Shown in pieces: positions 22,863-34,510 of a stretch of DNA of 64,000 nucleotides. Position numbers and translations under genes: made by a program. Source of the DNA: Apostichopus parvimensis. Its lineage: Eukaryota > Echinodermata > Holothuroidea > Aspidochirotida > Stichopodidae. Below the pieces are notes generated by a model, which worked only from the letters and a program-made list of their open reading frames with translations, made no database searches and was not told the origin of the DNA. Position 1 is the stretch's first letter. Each line of letters opens with the position of its first letter. The stretch spans positions 47,844 through 111,843 of the forward strand of contig KN885161.1 of assembly GCA_000934455.1 (NCBI GenBank), in the 5' to 3' direction.

Positions 22863-24622
22863 TCACGTTTTTCCTCTCTCCACTTTTTTGTAGGATTTAA
22901 CGTTGGTTCTATTCCAAAAGTGTTTCATAAGTTCCTGTACTCTTCGCCATCTTTTTCTAATGTTATACTGATTACTGTCTATAATCTCCTCACAAGAAAA
23001 CTTTCCTCCCATTTGACCATATAAAAAATGGTTTGGCGTCAATAGTACCAATTCGTTTACCATGCTGATTGGTATGTTAACGGCCTAGAATTAAGTATCC
23101 CCTCAGCCCCAAATATGGCCGAGAGTAACTCCTCATCGGAAATATCTGCCATACTTAATATAGGACATATTGCCCTCTTAGCATATCGAACTAAGCGCTC
23201 ATGTGCCCCTCCAAAGTGTGGTGCCACAGGTGGGTGAAATTGCCATTGTATTTTCTGATGAGTCAATGCGTTCTGAATTTTATCTTTATGTATCTTACTT
23301 ACTATCTCCCTCAACTCCCGCTCACCACTAACGAAATTAGTTCCATTATCAGAGATTACTAACTTAGGCTGTCCTCTTCTACTTGTGAATCTGTAAAATG
23401 CATTCAAAAATGAATCTGTATCTAAGCTAAATGCTATTTCCAAATGAACTGCTCTTGTAGCTAGACAGGTAAAGAGACATAGGTATCGCTTTGTCTGAGC
23501 TTTACCTCTACCTTGTTTTGTGTAAAACGGGCCTGCAAAATCCACGGCTACTCTCTCAAAGGCTCTTAGACTCCCTACATCAGATCTTATGACAGGCAAT
23601 GGTGCCATAACTTGTTGTCCAGATCTAGCCGTTCTTCGCTTACACTCTACACATCTACTTTCATATTCCTTTATTTCCTCCCTTGCCGCAATAAGCCAAA
23701 ATCTCTCTGATAACCTAGAGAGGGTGTGATTAACCGCTGCAACATGATTTCCCTGGTTATGATATTCGTCGACAATTAGTCTAGTCACTTGGTGTTTCCT
23801 GGGCAAAATTATAGGATATCTAACGTCAAACGGAAGAGCCTCATTTAACTCAAGTCTTCCAGTTGCTCTGAGAATACCATCTTTGTCAATTCTTGGGAAT
23901 AATGAACTTATGTTACTCTTGGAATTCACAGTACCTTTTTGCAATTGTTTGAACTCATCCTGAAATGTTTCATGTTGTGCTTGTCGAATCAGTTCAAGTT
24001 CTGCATCACTTATGTCATCTAGATTAAGATTTCCTAGTACCCTAGAGTCCTTCTTACTCCTGCAATTTGTAATGAATCTTTGTACATAAGCTAGGACTCT
24101 TACTAATCTAAACCACTTTGAGAACCTAGAAGGACTTAGTCGCCAGTCCTTATCTAAATTTGGCATAACCCCAATTAGGAACACAACTGATCGTCGCTCT
24201 TCTACATTTTCCAGTTCGTCTATTTTGTTGTATGGCCACTCTTCTGGCGTTAACTTTAGGAATGCGGGTCCCTCCCACCATAGTTTGTTACTAATTAAGT
24301 CAGAAACTGAGCAACCTCTTGTTGCGATATCTGCAGCATTGTCCTTTGTGAGCACATGCTTCCACTGCCCAGGATTTACAGCACTCTGAATTTCACATAT
24401 TCTATTTGCTACGAATGCCTTAAAGTTTATACTTTTTCCGCGGATCCACCACAGAACGTTGATACTGTCGGACCAAAAATGTACATCTTTCAATTCTATT
24501 TCCAATACCTTTGTTACCGACTTTGCTAAGTTGAGCCCTAGCGTGGCTGGTAACAACTCTAATCTAGGTATGCTTATAGCTTTTACAGGAGCCACCTTCG
24601 TTTTTGAAGCTACTAGCTGCAC
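22863..24622 (-). pseudogene. BEL-1 RNase H-like domain and integrase
   Basis: The long open stretch starts in the Pao RNase H-like domain (SIPRLELLPATLGLNL; DVHFWSDSINVLWWIRGKS). It then runs through the H2C2 zinc domain (HNQGNHVAAVNHTLSRL; CVECKRRTARSGQQVMAPLP) and the integrase core (VAVDFAGPFYTKQGRGKAQT; LVISDNGTNFVSGERELREI; WQFHPPVAPHFGGAHERLVR). The piece at 22863-23063 has LTPNHFLYGQMGG and RRVQELMKHFWNR, the BEL integrase C-terminal domain. Broken fossil. Confidence 0.9.
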
Positions 24623-24790
24623 GCTGATTTCATTTACCCCCTGGTTGTTAAATAAACCACAGCTGCATATGCATCACTCGAAGCATCATAAAATACATGC
24701 ATTCTTTGGTCTGTGTTACCCTTTGGGCACAAGCATCTTCCAATCTCAATTTTGTCTAAATTATCTAAATTTTCCAACCACCTTCTGATT

Positions 24791-26195
24791 TCAGATTCTA
24801 GCCCCCCCCCCCCCTCCTACAATAGGTTCATCCCAATCAAGTCCCTTTTCCCAAATTTTTGGCATTAAAATCTTAGCTACTACTATGATCGGCCCAATAA
24901 CTCCAAGAGGGTGAAACACTGATGATAGCTTGCTTAAAACAATTCGCTTGGTTAAGGTTTCAACATTACTAACCATTACTGGCTTCTTAAATTTAAATTT
25001 GTCTGACTCTGCATGCCAAGTCAATCCTAAGGTCTTTGTTGACGGCAACTCATGTCTAGTTATATCAACTGACTTAGCCCTTTGTTCCTTTGGAACCGTT
25101 TGAGTTTGATATCCATTTCATGGGTTTCATGCCTGCTTGGCCCCATAGAGCAACCAACTGGGCATACAATTCTTGCCCTACTTGCTCATCAACAACTGAA
25201 TCTAATGAATCATCCATATAAGTAGATTTGAGAACTGTCTCTGCTGCTAATGGAAATTTACCCTTATGTATCTGAGCATTCTGGTGCGAAACCTTAAGTG
25301 CAATAAAAGATGATGCGTTAATTCCAAACACAACCCTACAATACTCATATATTTCAGGTTTCTTTGAAGAATCTAAATCCCTCCAGAGAAAACGAAGCAT
25401 TGGCTTGTCTTCATCATACAACTCTATTTTCAAGTACATCTCGGAGATATCACATGCTATTGCAACAGGGTGCCTTCTAAATGTCATTAATACGTCCAAA
25501 AACTTCTTTAGTAGTTTGGGTCCTGGATATATTGCATCGTTTAAGCTTATGCCCTGAAATTTTGCTGCGGCATCACAAACAATCCTGACTTTGGTAGTTT
25601 CCCTGTCTAATTTTACAACAAGAAAATGGGGCAAAAACCATTGCTGACTAGGTTTTTCCTCATTTTGATCTACTTTTCTAACATACCATTTTGTTATGTA
25701 CTCAGTTGGTCCACTTAATCTCAATTCATTACATACATCACTATTTATGTAACTTTGTGAACTTCCATCATCTAAGAGCACATTAATGTTTAACATTTTG
25801 TCTCCTTTCCTCGCTACAGCAGGAATTGTTCTGAAAGAAGCATTCGTTCCTTGAACCATGTAGTTACCAGTCTGACTGTTATTTGTCCCTCTAAAAGACC
25901 TCCCAGGATCAGCAGAGGCTACTCGAGAATTGTCATAATTTGTTTGGGATTGCTCCCCTTCAGTGTAGGACTCCAGACTTGTAGAATCTAATGACCGATT
26001 TTCATTTCTTACAATTTTCTGTTTATGCAACAACCTATTATGGTCACTTGTGCAACTATGTAAGTTATATTTCATTTGTCTCCTACAATACTTTGTCATG
26101 TGGTTTCCTAAACACCTAAAACAAAGTCTTTTTTGTGTACATACATGCAAACGTTCATCTACACTTAGACCCTTGAAAATTGTGCAATTCCACAA
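24791..26195 (-). pseudogene. BEL-1 zinc knuckles, aspartic protease and reverse transcriptase
   Basis: CTQKRLCFRCLGNHMTKYC and a second cysteine/histidine set form the zinc-knuckle region. NVLLDDGSSQSYINSDV carries the BEL-type protease active site. The RT shows VRIVCDAAAKFQGISLND, RFLWRD, FGINASSFIALKVSHQNAQ and STYMDDSLDSV, with YMDD as the catalytic motif. PVMVSNVETLTKRIVLSKLS and FHPLGVIGPIIV at 24791-25048 continue into the post-RT connection typical of Pao elements. Broken fossil. Confidence 0.88.
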
Positions 26196-26312
26196 CTTAT
26201 GCGAGTCGTTACAACAAGGACATTTATCTTCCTTATTGTTAAAGGTACTATTTTCAGCTTTTCTGTTTTGGAAGTTACCATTATAGGTGTTTCTTCTTAC
26301 TTCTGGCTTAGT

Positions 26313-27318
26313 CTAATCGCCTTCCAAATTTATACCGAACATAGTGCTTGCCACTTCAGCCTGTGATTCGATAAATTTTAACATATCTTTAAATGTTGGT
26401 TCATTATATTGTAAGATTTCATGTGCTTTTGAAACCCACTTTCCTTGCATATATTTTGGTAGTAAAGACTGAATTTTGAAAAGATTGGTTGTACTATTCA
26501 GATCCGACGTGTACCCCATTTGACTCAATATAACCTCACATTGTGTCATATCTCCCACAAGTTTCCACAAACTATTTCTATCTCCAGGACTTAATTGCTT
26601 TCTCTTAGTTAATTTAGTCATGAGTGCTTTTAGGACTAAATGGGGTTGCCCAAACTGACTTTTAAGTATACATATAGCCTGTTCGTAACCTTTATCTCCC
26701 AACAAGGTACATGATTCAATACAAGCCCGTGCCTCCCCAGTGCAAAATTGAATTATATATTGTAGCTTTGATGCTCAATTACTAAGCTTACTTGCAATGT
26801 TAGTTTCAAAATTAGTAATGAAAATCAAATACTGGCTTGGATCACCTGAAAACTGTTGAATCTCTGCCTTGGGCAATTAAACAAAAAACAAGGTAATTCA
26901 TGGCACTAACAGATGAATTTTTTTCCTTAGGACTACGCACCAAATTGTCCTTATCGTCTTTATTCTGTATGTCATTTTCCAGTTCTATTTTGCACCTAGC
27001 ACTTTTTATTACAGATGTGTATTTCAGTTGGCAATCCTGCATCCAAGTTTCAGCTTCCTCAAATTCCTTGTCATCGTCAATGGTAGAGACATAGGACTCA
27101 TGGACCTCCTCAAGTAGTTTTAGTCGTCGTTGGGCCTCTTTCAGCATCTCCGAAATTCCTTCCAAATCAATTTTTCCATCATCCACATCAACCTCAGAAT
27201 CTATTAGATTTAATGTCCTGGTCAGTTGGCCTTTCCTATTTCGCCGACTCCTTTTAATGTCAGCTTTCTGTTCTGCCATTTTATTTCCGTGGTTGATGTC
27301 AGCTTTCGGTTCCGCCAT
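26313..27318 (-). pseudogene. BEL-1 gag region
   Basis: The N-terminal part has a basic stretch (KRSRRNRKGQLTRTLN), then an acidic coiled-coil-like stretch with LKEAQRRLKLLEEVHESYVS. The second part has GYEQAICILKSQFGQPHLVL and LLPKYMQGKWV motifs of the BEL/Pao Gag-like domain. It would form the particle shell. Broken fossil. Confidence 0.82.
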
Positions 27319-27319
27319 T

Positions 27320-27655
27320 TTATTTCCGTGGTTGAAATCCAGGAGAGAAGTACCAAGTCATATCCAAAATTATTTTAATTCAAGAAATAGCAAGCTTCAA
27401 GGTTTCAGTTTTACATGGTTAAAGTCCAGGAAGAAATTCCCAAATTCATCTCCAAAATTATTTTAATTGAAGCAAGAGCAAGCTTCAGGGTTTCAGTTTT
27501 CCATGGTTTAAGTCCAGGAAGATATTGTAAAATTCATCTCCAAATGTTGTTAATTCTTTCCATGGTTAAAGTCCAGGAAGTTAACTGAAAATGATCGGCA
27601 ATTATTTCAATTCAAGCAACAAAAAGTTTCAAAACCGCGCTCTGCTACCATTTTA
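27320..27655 (-). repeat. Tandem repeats in the BEL-1 leader
   Basis: Between the gag start and the primer-binding site, four units carry (C/A)(C/A)(A/G)TGGTT(A/G)AA(A/G)TCCAGGA, at 27328, 27412, 27501 and 27560. Each leads into CATCTCCAAAATTATTTTAA and AAGCTTCAGGGTTTCAG blocks. Spacings are about 84, 90 and 59 bp. This untranslated leader grew by duplication. Confidence 0.8.
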
Positions 27656-28009
27656 TGTTCACCAGACATAGTGAAATTCAACTCATAAAGGTAATTTGGT
27701 TGTTCTCTTTTTATTTTTCGTTGCTCATCTCTCTATCTCTCTTTTTTTCTCTTTCTGTTTTTCCCAGTCTTTTACACGTTGTGTTCTGTCTTCTACTTAT
27801 TTTTCACATAACCTTTCTCTCTGAAGAACAGTTTACAACTGACCACTGTCTCTAAAAACACACTATTCTGTAACTCAATACAATACATGCTAATTTGGCC
27901 TAACAAAAAACAGAATGGTTGGGCAAACAATAGATGGCATTTTGAAAGTAATTGCCTATTACATAACATAGCAGTTCAGAATTGTTAGACTGCTTTACTC
28001 TCTAGAACA
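27656..28009 (-). repeat. 5' LTR of BEL-1
   Basis: A 354-bp terminal repeat matching 21987-22331. It has TG...CA ends and a CT-rich stretch (TCTCTCTATCTCTC on the plus strand) near its 3' part. Confidence 0.92.
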
Positions 28010-28014
28010 AAGGC

Positions 28015-28208
28015 TGAATATTAAGTAAATTAATTAGAACATGAAGTATACTGTTAGATCCGATACCTAACAAAGACTTGACACCCATGTGATTTAAACG
28101 GTCAGCAAGCACATATCATGTAACTGTGCTCTAATGGTACATACTGAGTTGCAGATGAATAAGGTGAATAAATAATCATAATATGTGGTCAACGTTCTAG
28201 ACAATTGA
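28015..28208. other. No gene recognised; flank of BEL-1
   Basis: This continues the DNA into which BEL-1 inserted. It could be the far part of the BEL-2 3' LTR, but no second copy is available to decide. Confidence 0.4.
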
Positions 28209-28621
28209 TGACACCTCAGTAACAGGTAATTTCCTACATTCTAAAGAATAAAGAAAACAACGAGTTCTTACGAACTTTTAATTTGACAGGACAAAAACTG
28301 TAAACACAAAAGAGTGACTGGTAGGCGAATAAAACAGTGTTGCCACCAATACATAAAACTGGATACTGCAGTGAACAACCTGCTAAAACAAACTGTTACA
28401 AACAACTGAACTAATGTGAAAATTACAGGGATAGCTCAGGGAGAAAATGTAACATATGACCTTAGACAGCTTATTACGATCATGGACAGAAAGAAATGTC
28501 GCACAGTGGCCGGACTAATGTGACCCCTGAGACCTTATAGGCAGACCAGCTCTCCATCTATGGATGAAGGACACTTAATTACTAACAGGTACAAACTATA
28601 AATATATTAAAGGGCATGACA
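28209..28621 (-). repeat. Putative 3' LTR of BEL-2
   Basis: It begins TGTCATGCCC right after a purine tract and has TG...CA ends if it stops at 28209. It contains AATTAAAAGTTCG and TCTTTATTC words of the R/U5 type. No second copy exists in the window, so the outer limit is uncertain. Confidence 0.5.
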
Positions 28622-28700
28622 CTCCCCGCTTGGCGTAGGAAAAGTACGCCACTAATCAACTAACTAATAATAATAACAATAAGGTATAAAAGTAAACAAA

Positions 28701-29507
28701 CTACTCTTTGTCAACTCCCTCGGACAAAGGGAGTACAACTTGCGTCACTGGTCTTATGAAATTTTTTACGTTTCCTTGCTTCGATGTCCTCAACTCTACC
28801 TTCCTGACCTTTCCATCTCTGCTCGGTAAAGTGTTGGTTACCATCCTGACAGGTTGTCGTTCAGAAGGACGATGTCTCCCTTCTTGAGGTTGTGTTTTTC
28901 CTCCGTCCATTTTCTGCGGCTCTGCAAGGTGCTTAGGTAATCTCTCTTCCATCTCTTCCAGAAGGCATCAGCGAGGCACTGAACTTGCTTCCACTGTTTT
29001 GCATAAATGTGGGTGGTGTCCATGTTTCCTGAAGGAGCGGACAATGGGTCTTCCTTTTCCGTTAGTAACATAAATGGTGTCAGTGTTTCTGGCATGTCTG
29101 GATCAGTAGATACTGGAACCAGGGGTCTCGCGTTGATTACAGCCATGACTTCGGCCATAAGGGTGCAAAGGACTTCATGGGTGAGACGAGTTGTTTCCTT
29201 CTGAAGGAGTATTGCGTTCAGAATTTTACGAGCAATACCGATCATCCTCTCCCAGGCGCCGCCCATGTGTGATGAGTGTGGAGGATTGAATATCCATGTG
29301 CAGCCTTTTACCTCGGAGATAGTCGAGTACGTCGGGTTTATCAGCATTGAGGTTCAGCTCCTTGCACGCACCTACAAAGTTGGTTCCTCTGTTTGATCGA
29401 AGTATTTTTGCAGGTCCACGAATTGAGAAGAACCTGCGGAGTGCGTTGATCAGACTTGAGGCGGACAATGATTCCAAGACCTCAATGTGTACGGCTCTGG
29501 TGGCCAT
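28701..29507 (-). pseudogene. BEL-2 integrase core and C-terminal domain
   Basis: MATRAVHIEVLESLSASSLI, LRRFFSIRGPAKIL and GTNFVGACKEL are the BEL integrase core. FNPPHSSHMGGAWERMIGIA and VMAVINARPLVPVSTDPDMP follow. KQWKQVQCLADAFWKRWKRD with KGDIVLLND is the C-terminal domain. Broken fossil. Confidence 0.87.
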
Positions 29508-29855
29508 GCATGTAAACAGAACAGCCCACCGCTTGCTGTCAGCGCTGCCACCTCACGATGTTCCATGGCCCGAGGACATCGAGGCCAACAGTGGTGAAGG
29601 GTGGACCAGGATTGACTCGATCTGCTGGCAAGTCCGCCATCTTCTCCAATGACTTTCGCAAGGATGCCAGGCGTTGTCGGGCTTGATCTTTGTTGCAAGG
29701 TGGGCGTTGTCCCGATGGTTTGAATGGAAGAGGTGTCCTTTTCTTTATGCACTTCCTTATCCATGAGGTTTAAGAATGCTAGGTCCTCAATGAAGGCAGC
29801 CTGCTTTTCGTCATCCTTGGTTTTTTGGAAGACGGATTGACCTAAGACATCAACT

Positions 29856-30287
29856 TCAGGGACCCTTTTGTAACCTGCTGATACCGACATGGAGTTGGTG
29901 CAAGTTGTGTAGTCCGAAAGTCGACCATTGTGTAGCACGTTTGTTTTGTATATGCTGCTGATTGATGGTCGATCTGCGGTTCCTAGGCACGTCTCTCCAA
30001 CGATTACCCATCCTAGGTCTAAACACTGTGCGTAAGGAGCACTCTCTCACAGTAAGTAGGCGAAGCTTCACCGAGCCATCCAGCGACTCTATGAACAGAT
30101 TGCTGGCTGCTCGTTCTGTGGTTTCTGTGGTTCCTGAACATGTATAAGAAACTGTGTTACATCGAAGGTTAAATTGGTCGAAAGAGCTGAGACTTGACGA
30201 GGGTCCCATTACTTTGCTCGTCCATAACTGCATATACTTCCATTGCTTCGGCTTCTCTGTTTTCTGGGTACACCCTTTACCATGCAT
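29856..30287 (-). pseudogene. BEL-2 protease-like region
   Basis: The stretch with FDQFNLRCNTVSYTCSGTTE, then ESLDGSVKLRLLTVRECS and an RNRRSTINQQHIQN segment, follows the conserved pattern of the BEL/Pao aspartic-peptidase region downstream of its active site. It lies just after the zinc knuckles, as expected. Broken fossil. Confidence 0.6.
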
Positions 30288-31604
30288 ATTTTTGCGCAGA
30301 AACGTGCTCCAAGGGGGCCATCACATACCTCAGTGCATGCCGAAGTGACAGATGCAGTAGTGTTTTCCAGCTCCTCCCCGCCGTCTTTTTGCAAAGATGA
30401 CGGCCTTTGTTGATAATGAGGAGAAGGTCCGGGATGTGGAGCTGTGGCGTGTCTGTTACTACCACAATCAGAGCAATGGGTTGCTTCCTCGCAGTCCCTG
30501 GCAATATGAAGAGATGAGGCACAACATTTAAAGCATATGCTAGCCTCCTTCAAAAATGCCAGTCGTTGTTCGATGTCTTTGTTCCTGAAGGTACGACATT
30601 TCTTCAATGGATGAGGCCTGTTATGAATAGGGCATTGTTCATCTGGGTTGTCTGTCTTGTTGAACTTTGGGGAGGTATGGTCAACATAAGGTGTATCAAT
30701 GTCAACCCCGGTCTTCCTGACGTTGATGGCTTGTCGGACGCCAGATTTAGAAGCTTCCTTCTTGAAGTACATTGAAGGACTGCTGGTGTGGGTGCTTACC
30801 TGAAAGCTCGGATCATTCCTTATATTTTCTTGTTGACGAATGAATTCGGTAAACACTTTAAATGGAGGAAATGGCTCCATATGTTCCGTTTTATACTGGG
30901 AGCCCCTCGTCATCCATCTTTCCTGAAGTTGGTATGGTAACTTTTCCACAATGGGGTTCACACCACGGGAAGTGTCTTGCCAGAGAAGACCTGGAAGCGT
31001 TCCATCATCCTTTGCACTCTGCAACTCTAGGAGGATGTCGCCTAATTGACGCAATTTTTCTTTGTCCCTGATAGTGAATTTCGGGAAGTCTTGTAGCCTT
31101 TTGGAAGAGGGCGTTTTCTACGACTTGAGGTGCTTCGTGGGTTTCGTCAAGTCGATTCCATGCCTGCTTCAGTCCTTCCTTTAGATTTAGCGCATATATC
31201 GCACGTTATGGTATCACCTGTTCCACGGAGGTGTCTCCTAACCATCTTATTATCAGGTCAAGTTCTTGTGGGGGCGTTAGTTGCAATCCCCTTGCCACTC
31301 GAATGAAAGACGCCTTCCACGACCTATAATGTTCTGGTTTATCGTCAAACTTCAGTAAACCAGTACTGACAAGCTCTTTTCTTAGTAGCTAGCTGGTCAG
31401 ATCTGTTGAAGCTGTGAGTTCGTTAACTGGATTTGTCCTTGGATACTCGTTAAAATGCATCGATTGTCTGTTTGGGAGTTCCTGTTGATCAGGTGCTCTC
31501 GACCGTAGTGTGTTTTGAACGAAATGGTGATGTACATAGTCGTTCGTTCGTTCGTTCTGCTGAACAGTGATTAATAGCTCAAATAATAGTACATGATATA
31601 ACAT
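30209..31604 (-). pseudogene. BEL-2 gag region with zinc knuckles
   Basis: The frame from 31054 reads LPYQLQERWMTRGSQYK and FPPFKVFTEFIRQQENI, the BEL/Pao Gag C-terminal pattern. Then come CPIHNRPHPLKKCRTF and CFKCCASSLHIARDC, the zinc knuckles. Upstream sequence to about 31600 encodes the Gag N-terminal part (DDKPEHYRSWKASF region near 31300-31370). Broken fossil. Confidence 0.8.
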
Positions 31605-31879
31605 TCATAACAGAGCATATCAGTTTAAAAGTCAAAGGCTGATATAATGATGTAGGGGTAATACTGTGCTTGCAAGACCCCAGGGGAACATATGGGACCA
31701 CCTTACAACCCCGATTGCAGGGTATTTTAAACATATTTAACCCATACTCCCCTAGTCACTGTTTAATGAAATCCCAAGCAACAGTTCATGAATTCTTGTC
31801 ATGTATTAAAATCCCTTCTAATGATGCACTCTGTTTTAACCTGTTGTCAATTTACACAGTTGAAAACCTTCTACATTCC

Positions 31880-32620
31880 AGAAGATAGCAATAAAAAATG
31901 AAGCCTGTAGAAGTTCGGAGACTTCAAGAGGCTAGTCGGAATAAACGTGTTGATGTCAAATCCTGAAACACAAAAAGCGCATAATTGAAAAATTCATGAA
32001 GACCTATATTTTGAGGAACTGAGACTCCATACTCGAGCAGAATTATTTAACCCCCTCTGCCTAAATGTAACTTGTTGCATATGTTGAATTCTTGTAATTT
32101 TAAAAATACTCACTACTGCTGCCCTCTATTCTACCCCCCTATCATGTCACTGTTAAAACTTTCTATGAAGATGGAAGTAGAAATGCATTCCTAGAAGAAC
32201 TGGGACTCCATAGTCCGGCAGAATTACTGTATATAACCCCCTCTGCGTAAGTGTTACACATCTTTAATTATTGTTGTAGTTTTCCAAATCCCTGCTTCTG
32301 CTGCCACTGTTCTACACAATTTCAACTTACATTCCAGGAGATAAATAGAAAATTAATCCATAGAAACCTGCAGAAGCCCTGAGACTTCAACAGGCTAGTT
32401 GGATTCTACATCTTCATGTCAAATCGTAAAACACAACCAACTCACAACTGAAAAATTTATGGTGACTTACATTTTAAGGTATGCCAGGCTACTGGGACTC
32501 CATACTGTAGCATAATTATATACCCCTCTGCCTAAGTGTTAAATATTGGTATATCTTGAATTGTTGAATTGCTGTCCTCTAAATTCTACTCATGACATGT
32601 CTTTTTACAGTAAAAACCAT
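31880..32620 (+). repeat. Degenerate tandem array (GACTCCATA...CCCCTCTGC units)
   Basis: GGGACTCCATA or GAGACTCCATA followed by GCA(G/T)AATTA and CCCCTCTGC(C/G)TAA occurs at about 32023, 32204 and 32497. GAGACTTCA(A/C)(C/G)AGGCTAGT occurs at 31918 and 32381. Two units keep both blocks and the middle one only the second half. The units are strongly diverged and the family is unknown. Confidence 0.7.
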
Positions 32621-32639
32621 CTAACTTCTACAAGATAAG

Positions 32640-33830
32640 TAACATGTCATTAATTTGCTGATCGTTTTAATACACAATACATGAAGTACATATTTATATA
32701 TGACTGTATTTATTGTGTTGAATTTGTTTGCCTTTACTATACAAAACACATATAGGGCTATAACTTTGGGAATTCTGTATGTTCAGTATTGTCGGCATGG
32801 CTGCATCAAATTGTGTTACCTCGGTTTAGCATTGTTGAATAATTATATATTACACAGGCGATTCGTAAAGGAGTCTGAGTTTGCTTTTCCGTGTGGGTCG
32901 CTCAACAATCGGCGAATTGCCCGTTTTACTTGATTTTTCTTTTCAGTCTTTAGTTGAGGCATTTTTAAGTGTAATGTTTGTTTTCCTGTTCCCTAGTATG
33001 ATTGTAAATCCTCATTGAGGCATTTAATTTTTTGGATACAAGTTTGTTTGAAGCGTGATCCTAGGCTTTAAAGAATCTACAGTGTTTACGTTGGTAGGGT
33101 GCCATGTGATAATACTTCAGGGAAGGGAAGCGTTGCATATTACTTATTAACCTATTGTGTTCTGCATTAGCATAGTGGGGTATGTGTGTCAGGATTTGTT
33201 GTACTTGTTGAAAGGTGTATCCTACATGTGCTTGAGAGCATATCCGTTTTGTGTTTAGAGTTAAGGTCGCCTTCTGATAAGTGGGTATAGTGATTTGTGA
33301 CTATCTAGCTTAAAGTACTATAGTGTATGTATACAATTGTTGTTCATGTGTCATGAATGTTGTATGACTGACATTCTTAACATTATTGGGATATTTATAC
33401 ATCTATGTATATTATATCCATGTGTATGTAAACCTGTACTTCTGGATATTTTGTTGTGTCCTTTTACAGATTGACCCATCATTAACATTCATTATTACCA
33501 GTCGTTATTTGGCTGTTAGTGTCATAGTTGCTGTCATGGTGATACAGTAAGTGTCCAATACAGAGTGGTCATCTTGAACCAGTGAAACCTACACATTTAT
33601 CCTCGTCATTATTTCCCTGGCCTGTCGGTGGAGGTGCCAGAGCTTTAGTTTGTTTTTTACCGTCAACATAAGTTCAATAACAGCGTCATTTTGCATCAAG
33701 AGACCTAACCAGAAAGCCAGTGGGCTTATTGTGAATCCTTGTCGATTGAGATTATCCCAAGCTTTCGTCATTCTTTAATAAAATGATCATCAAGGTTCTT
33801 TCACTGACTGTGGACCTACCTACTAAATAT
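32640..33830. other. No gene recognised
   Basis: AT-rich DNA without a recognised exon or transposon border. Confidence 0.5.
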
Positions 33831-33834
33831 GTTA

Positions 33835-34510
33835 ACTTACCATGTTTAAAAGCTATTTTGAGAAAAAAATCACTCAAGCCCTGCCCCCTAATACATGTGC
33901 ATAACATAACATTCAACATACACTGTCGTGTACCGGATATCTAAAAACACCTTCACACAAAGTATGATTGAATTGTGAAATATTTCACGTTTGACCCCGT
34001 GACCTCATTATTATTAATGAGATGAGCAGCAAAATCAAAAGGGTTTATCTACTCACTATGGCGCATCTATGTAGCAAGTATGACTTCGATCCAACTTGAC
34101 GTTGTTCAGTTACCGTGTTTACAAGCTATTTGAGTGAAAATGTACTTAAGCCCCGCCCCCTAATAAATATGCATAATATCATCTTCAACATATATCAGCA
34201 TGTACCTGCTTTCTACCAACATATTAATACCATGTATGAATACATTCTGACATTTGCTTGCGGAGATATTAGCATTTAAAGATTTTTACGTTTCACCCCG
34301 AGACCTCATTATTATACATGAGATGAGCACCAAAATCAATAGGGTTCTTCTACTCTCTGTATGGCGCATCTATGTACCAAGTATGTCTTCAATCGAACTT
34401 GCCATTGTTAAGTTATTGTGTTTACGAGCCAAGGGCGTGACATACACACACACACTTACACAAGCAATCACCATCGCATAGATCCCTTCAGCCTTCGGGC
34501 AAGGAATCAA
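33835..34510 (+). repeat. Two-unit repeat of about 270-300 bp, same family as 15.6-16.2 kb
   Basis: AAGCC(C/T)(C/T)GCCCCCTAAT blocks at 33876 and 34147, ACCCCG(T/A)GACCTCATTATTA at about 33995 and 34295, and CTACTC...TATGGCGCATCTATGTA in both units define two tandem copies. The end reads GTGTTTACGAGCCAAGGGCG, then ACATACACACACAC, then CCTTCAGCCTTCGGGCAAGG. TGTTTACAAG/GAG followed by a CACACA run also ends the array at 16.1 kb, so the two belong together. Confidence 0.75.

Larger units (their letters stand above)
21987..28009 (-). mobile_element. BEL/Pao LTR retrotransposon fossil (BEL-1), complete in outline
   Basis: The limits are certain. LTRs at 21987-22331 and 27656-28009 begin TGTTCTAGAGAG and end ...GAACA on the minus strand. 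AAGGC stands directly outside both ends (21982-21986 and 28010-28014), a 5-bp target duplication of the size this superfamily makes. A TGGTAGCAGAGCGCGG primer-binding site follows the 5' LTR. The parts are leader repeats, gag, zinc knuckles with an aspartic protease, RT, RNase H-like domain, integrase and the integrase C-terminal domain. LTR differences are roughly 4-6% by eye plus small indels, so it is older than Gypsy-3. It is broken, with several breaks. Confidence 0.93.
28209..31604 (-). mobile_element. BEL/Pao LTR retrotransposon remnant (BEL-2)
   Basis: A second, distinct BEL/Pao element in the same orientation. Recognised parts are gag with zinc knuckles, a protease-like region and integrase; I recognise no reverse transcriptase. 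A CGGGGAG purine tract precedes TGTCATGCCC at 28621, the likely start of the 3' LTR. That LTR may end at ...GGTGTCA (28209); this end is inference. I find no 5' LTR. Broken, with many breaks, and older-looking than BEL-1. BEL-1 sits about 200 bp beyond its 3' end. Confidence 0.8.

Noticed and set aside
28838-30348. Plus-strand open frames across the BEL-2 remnant
   Set aside because: They are antisense shadows of gag and integrase.
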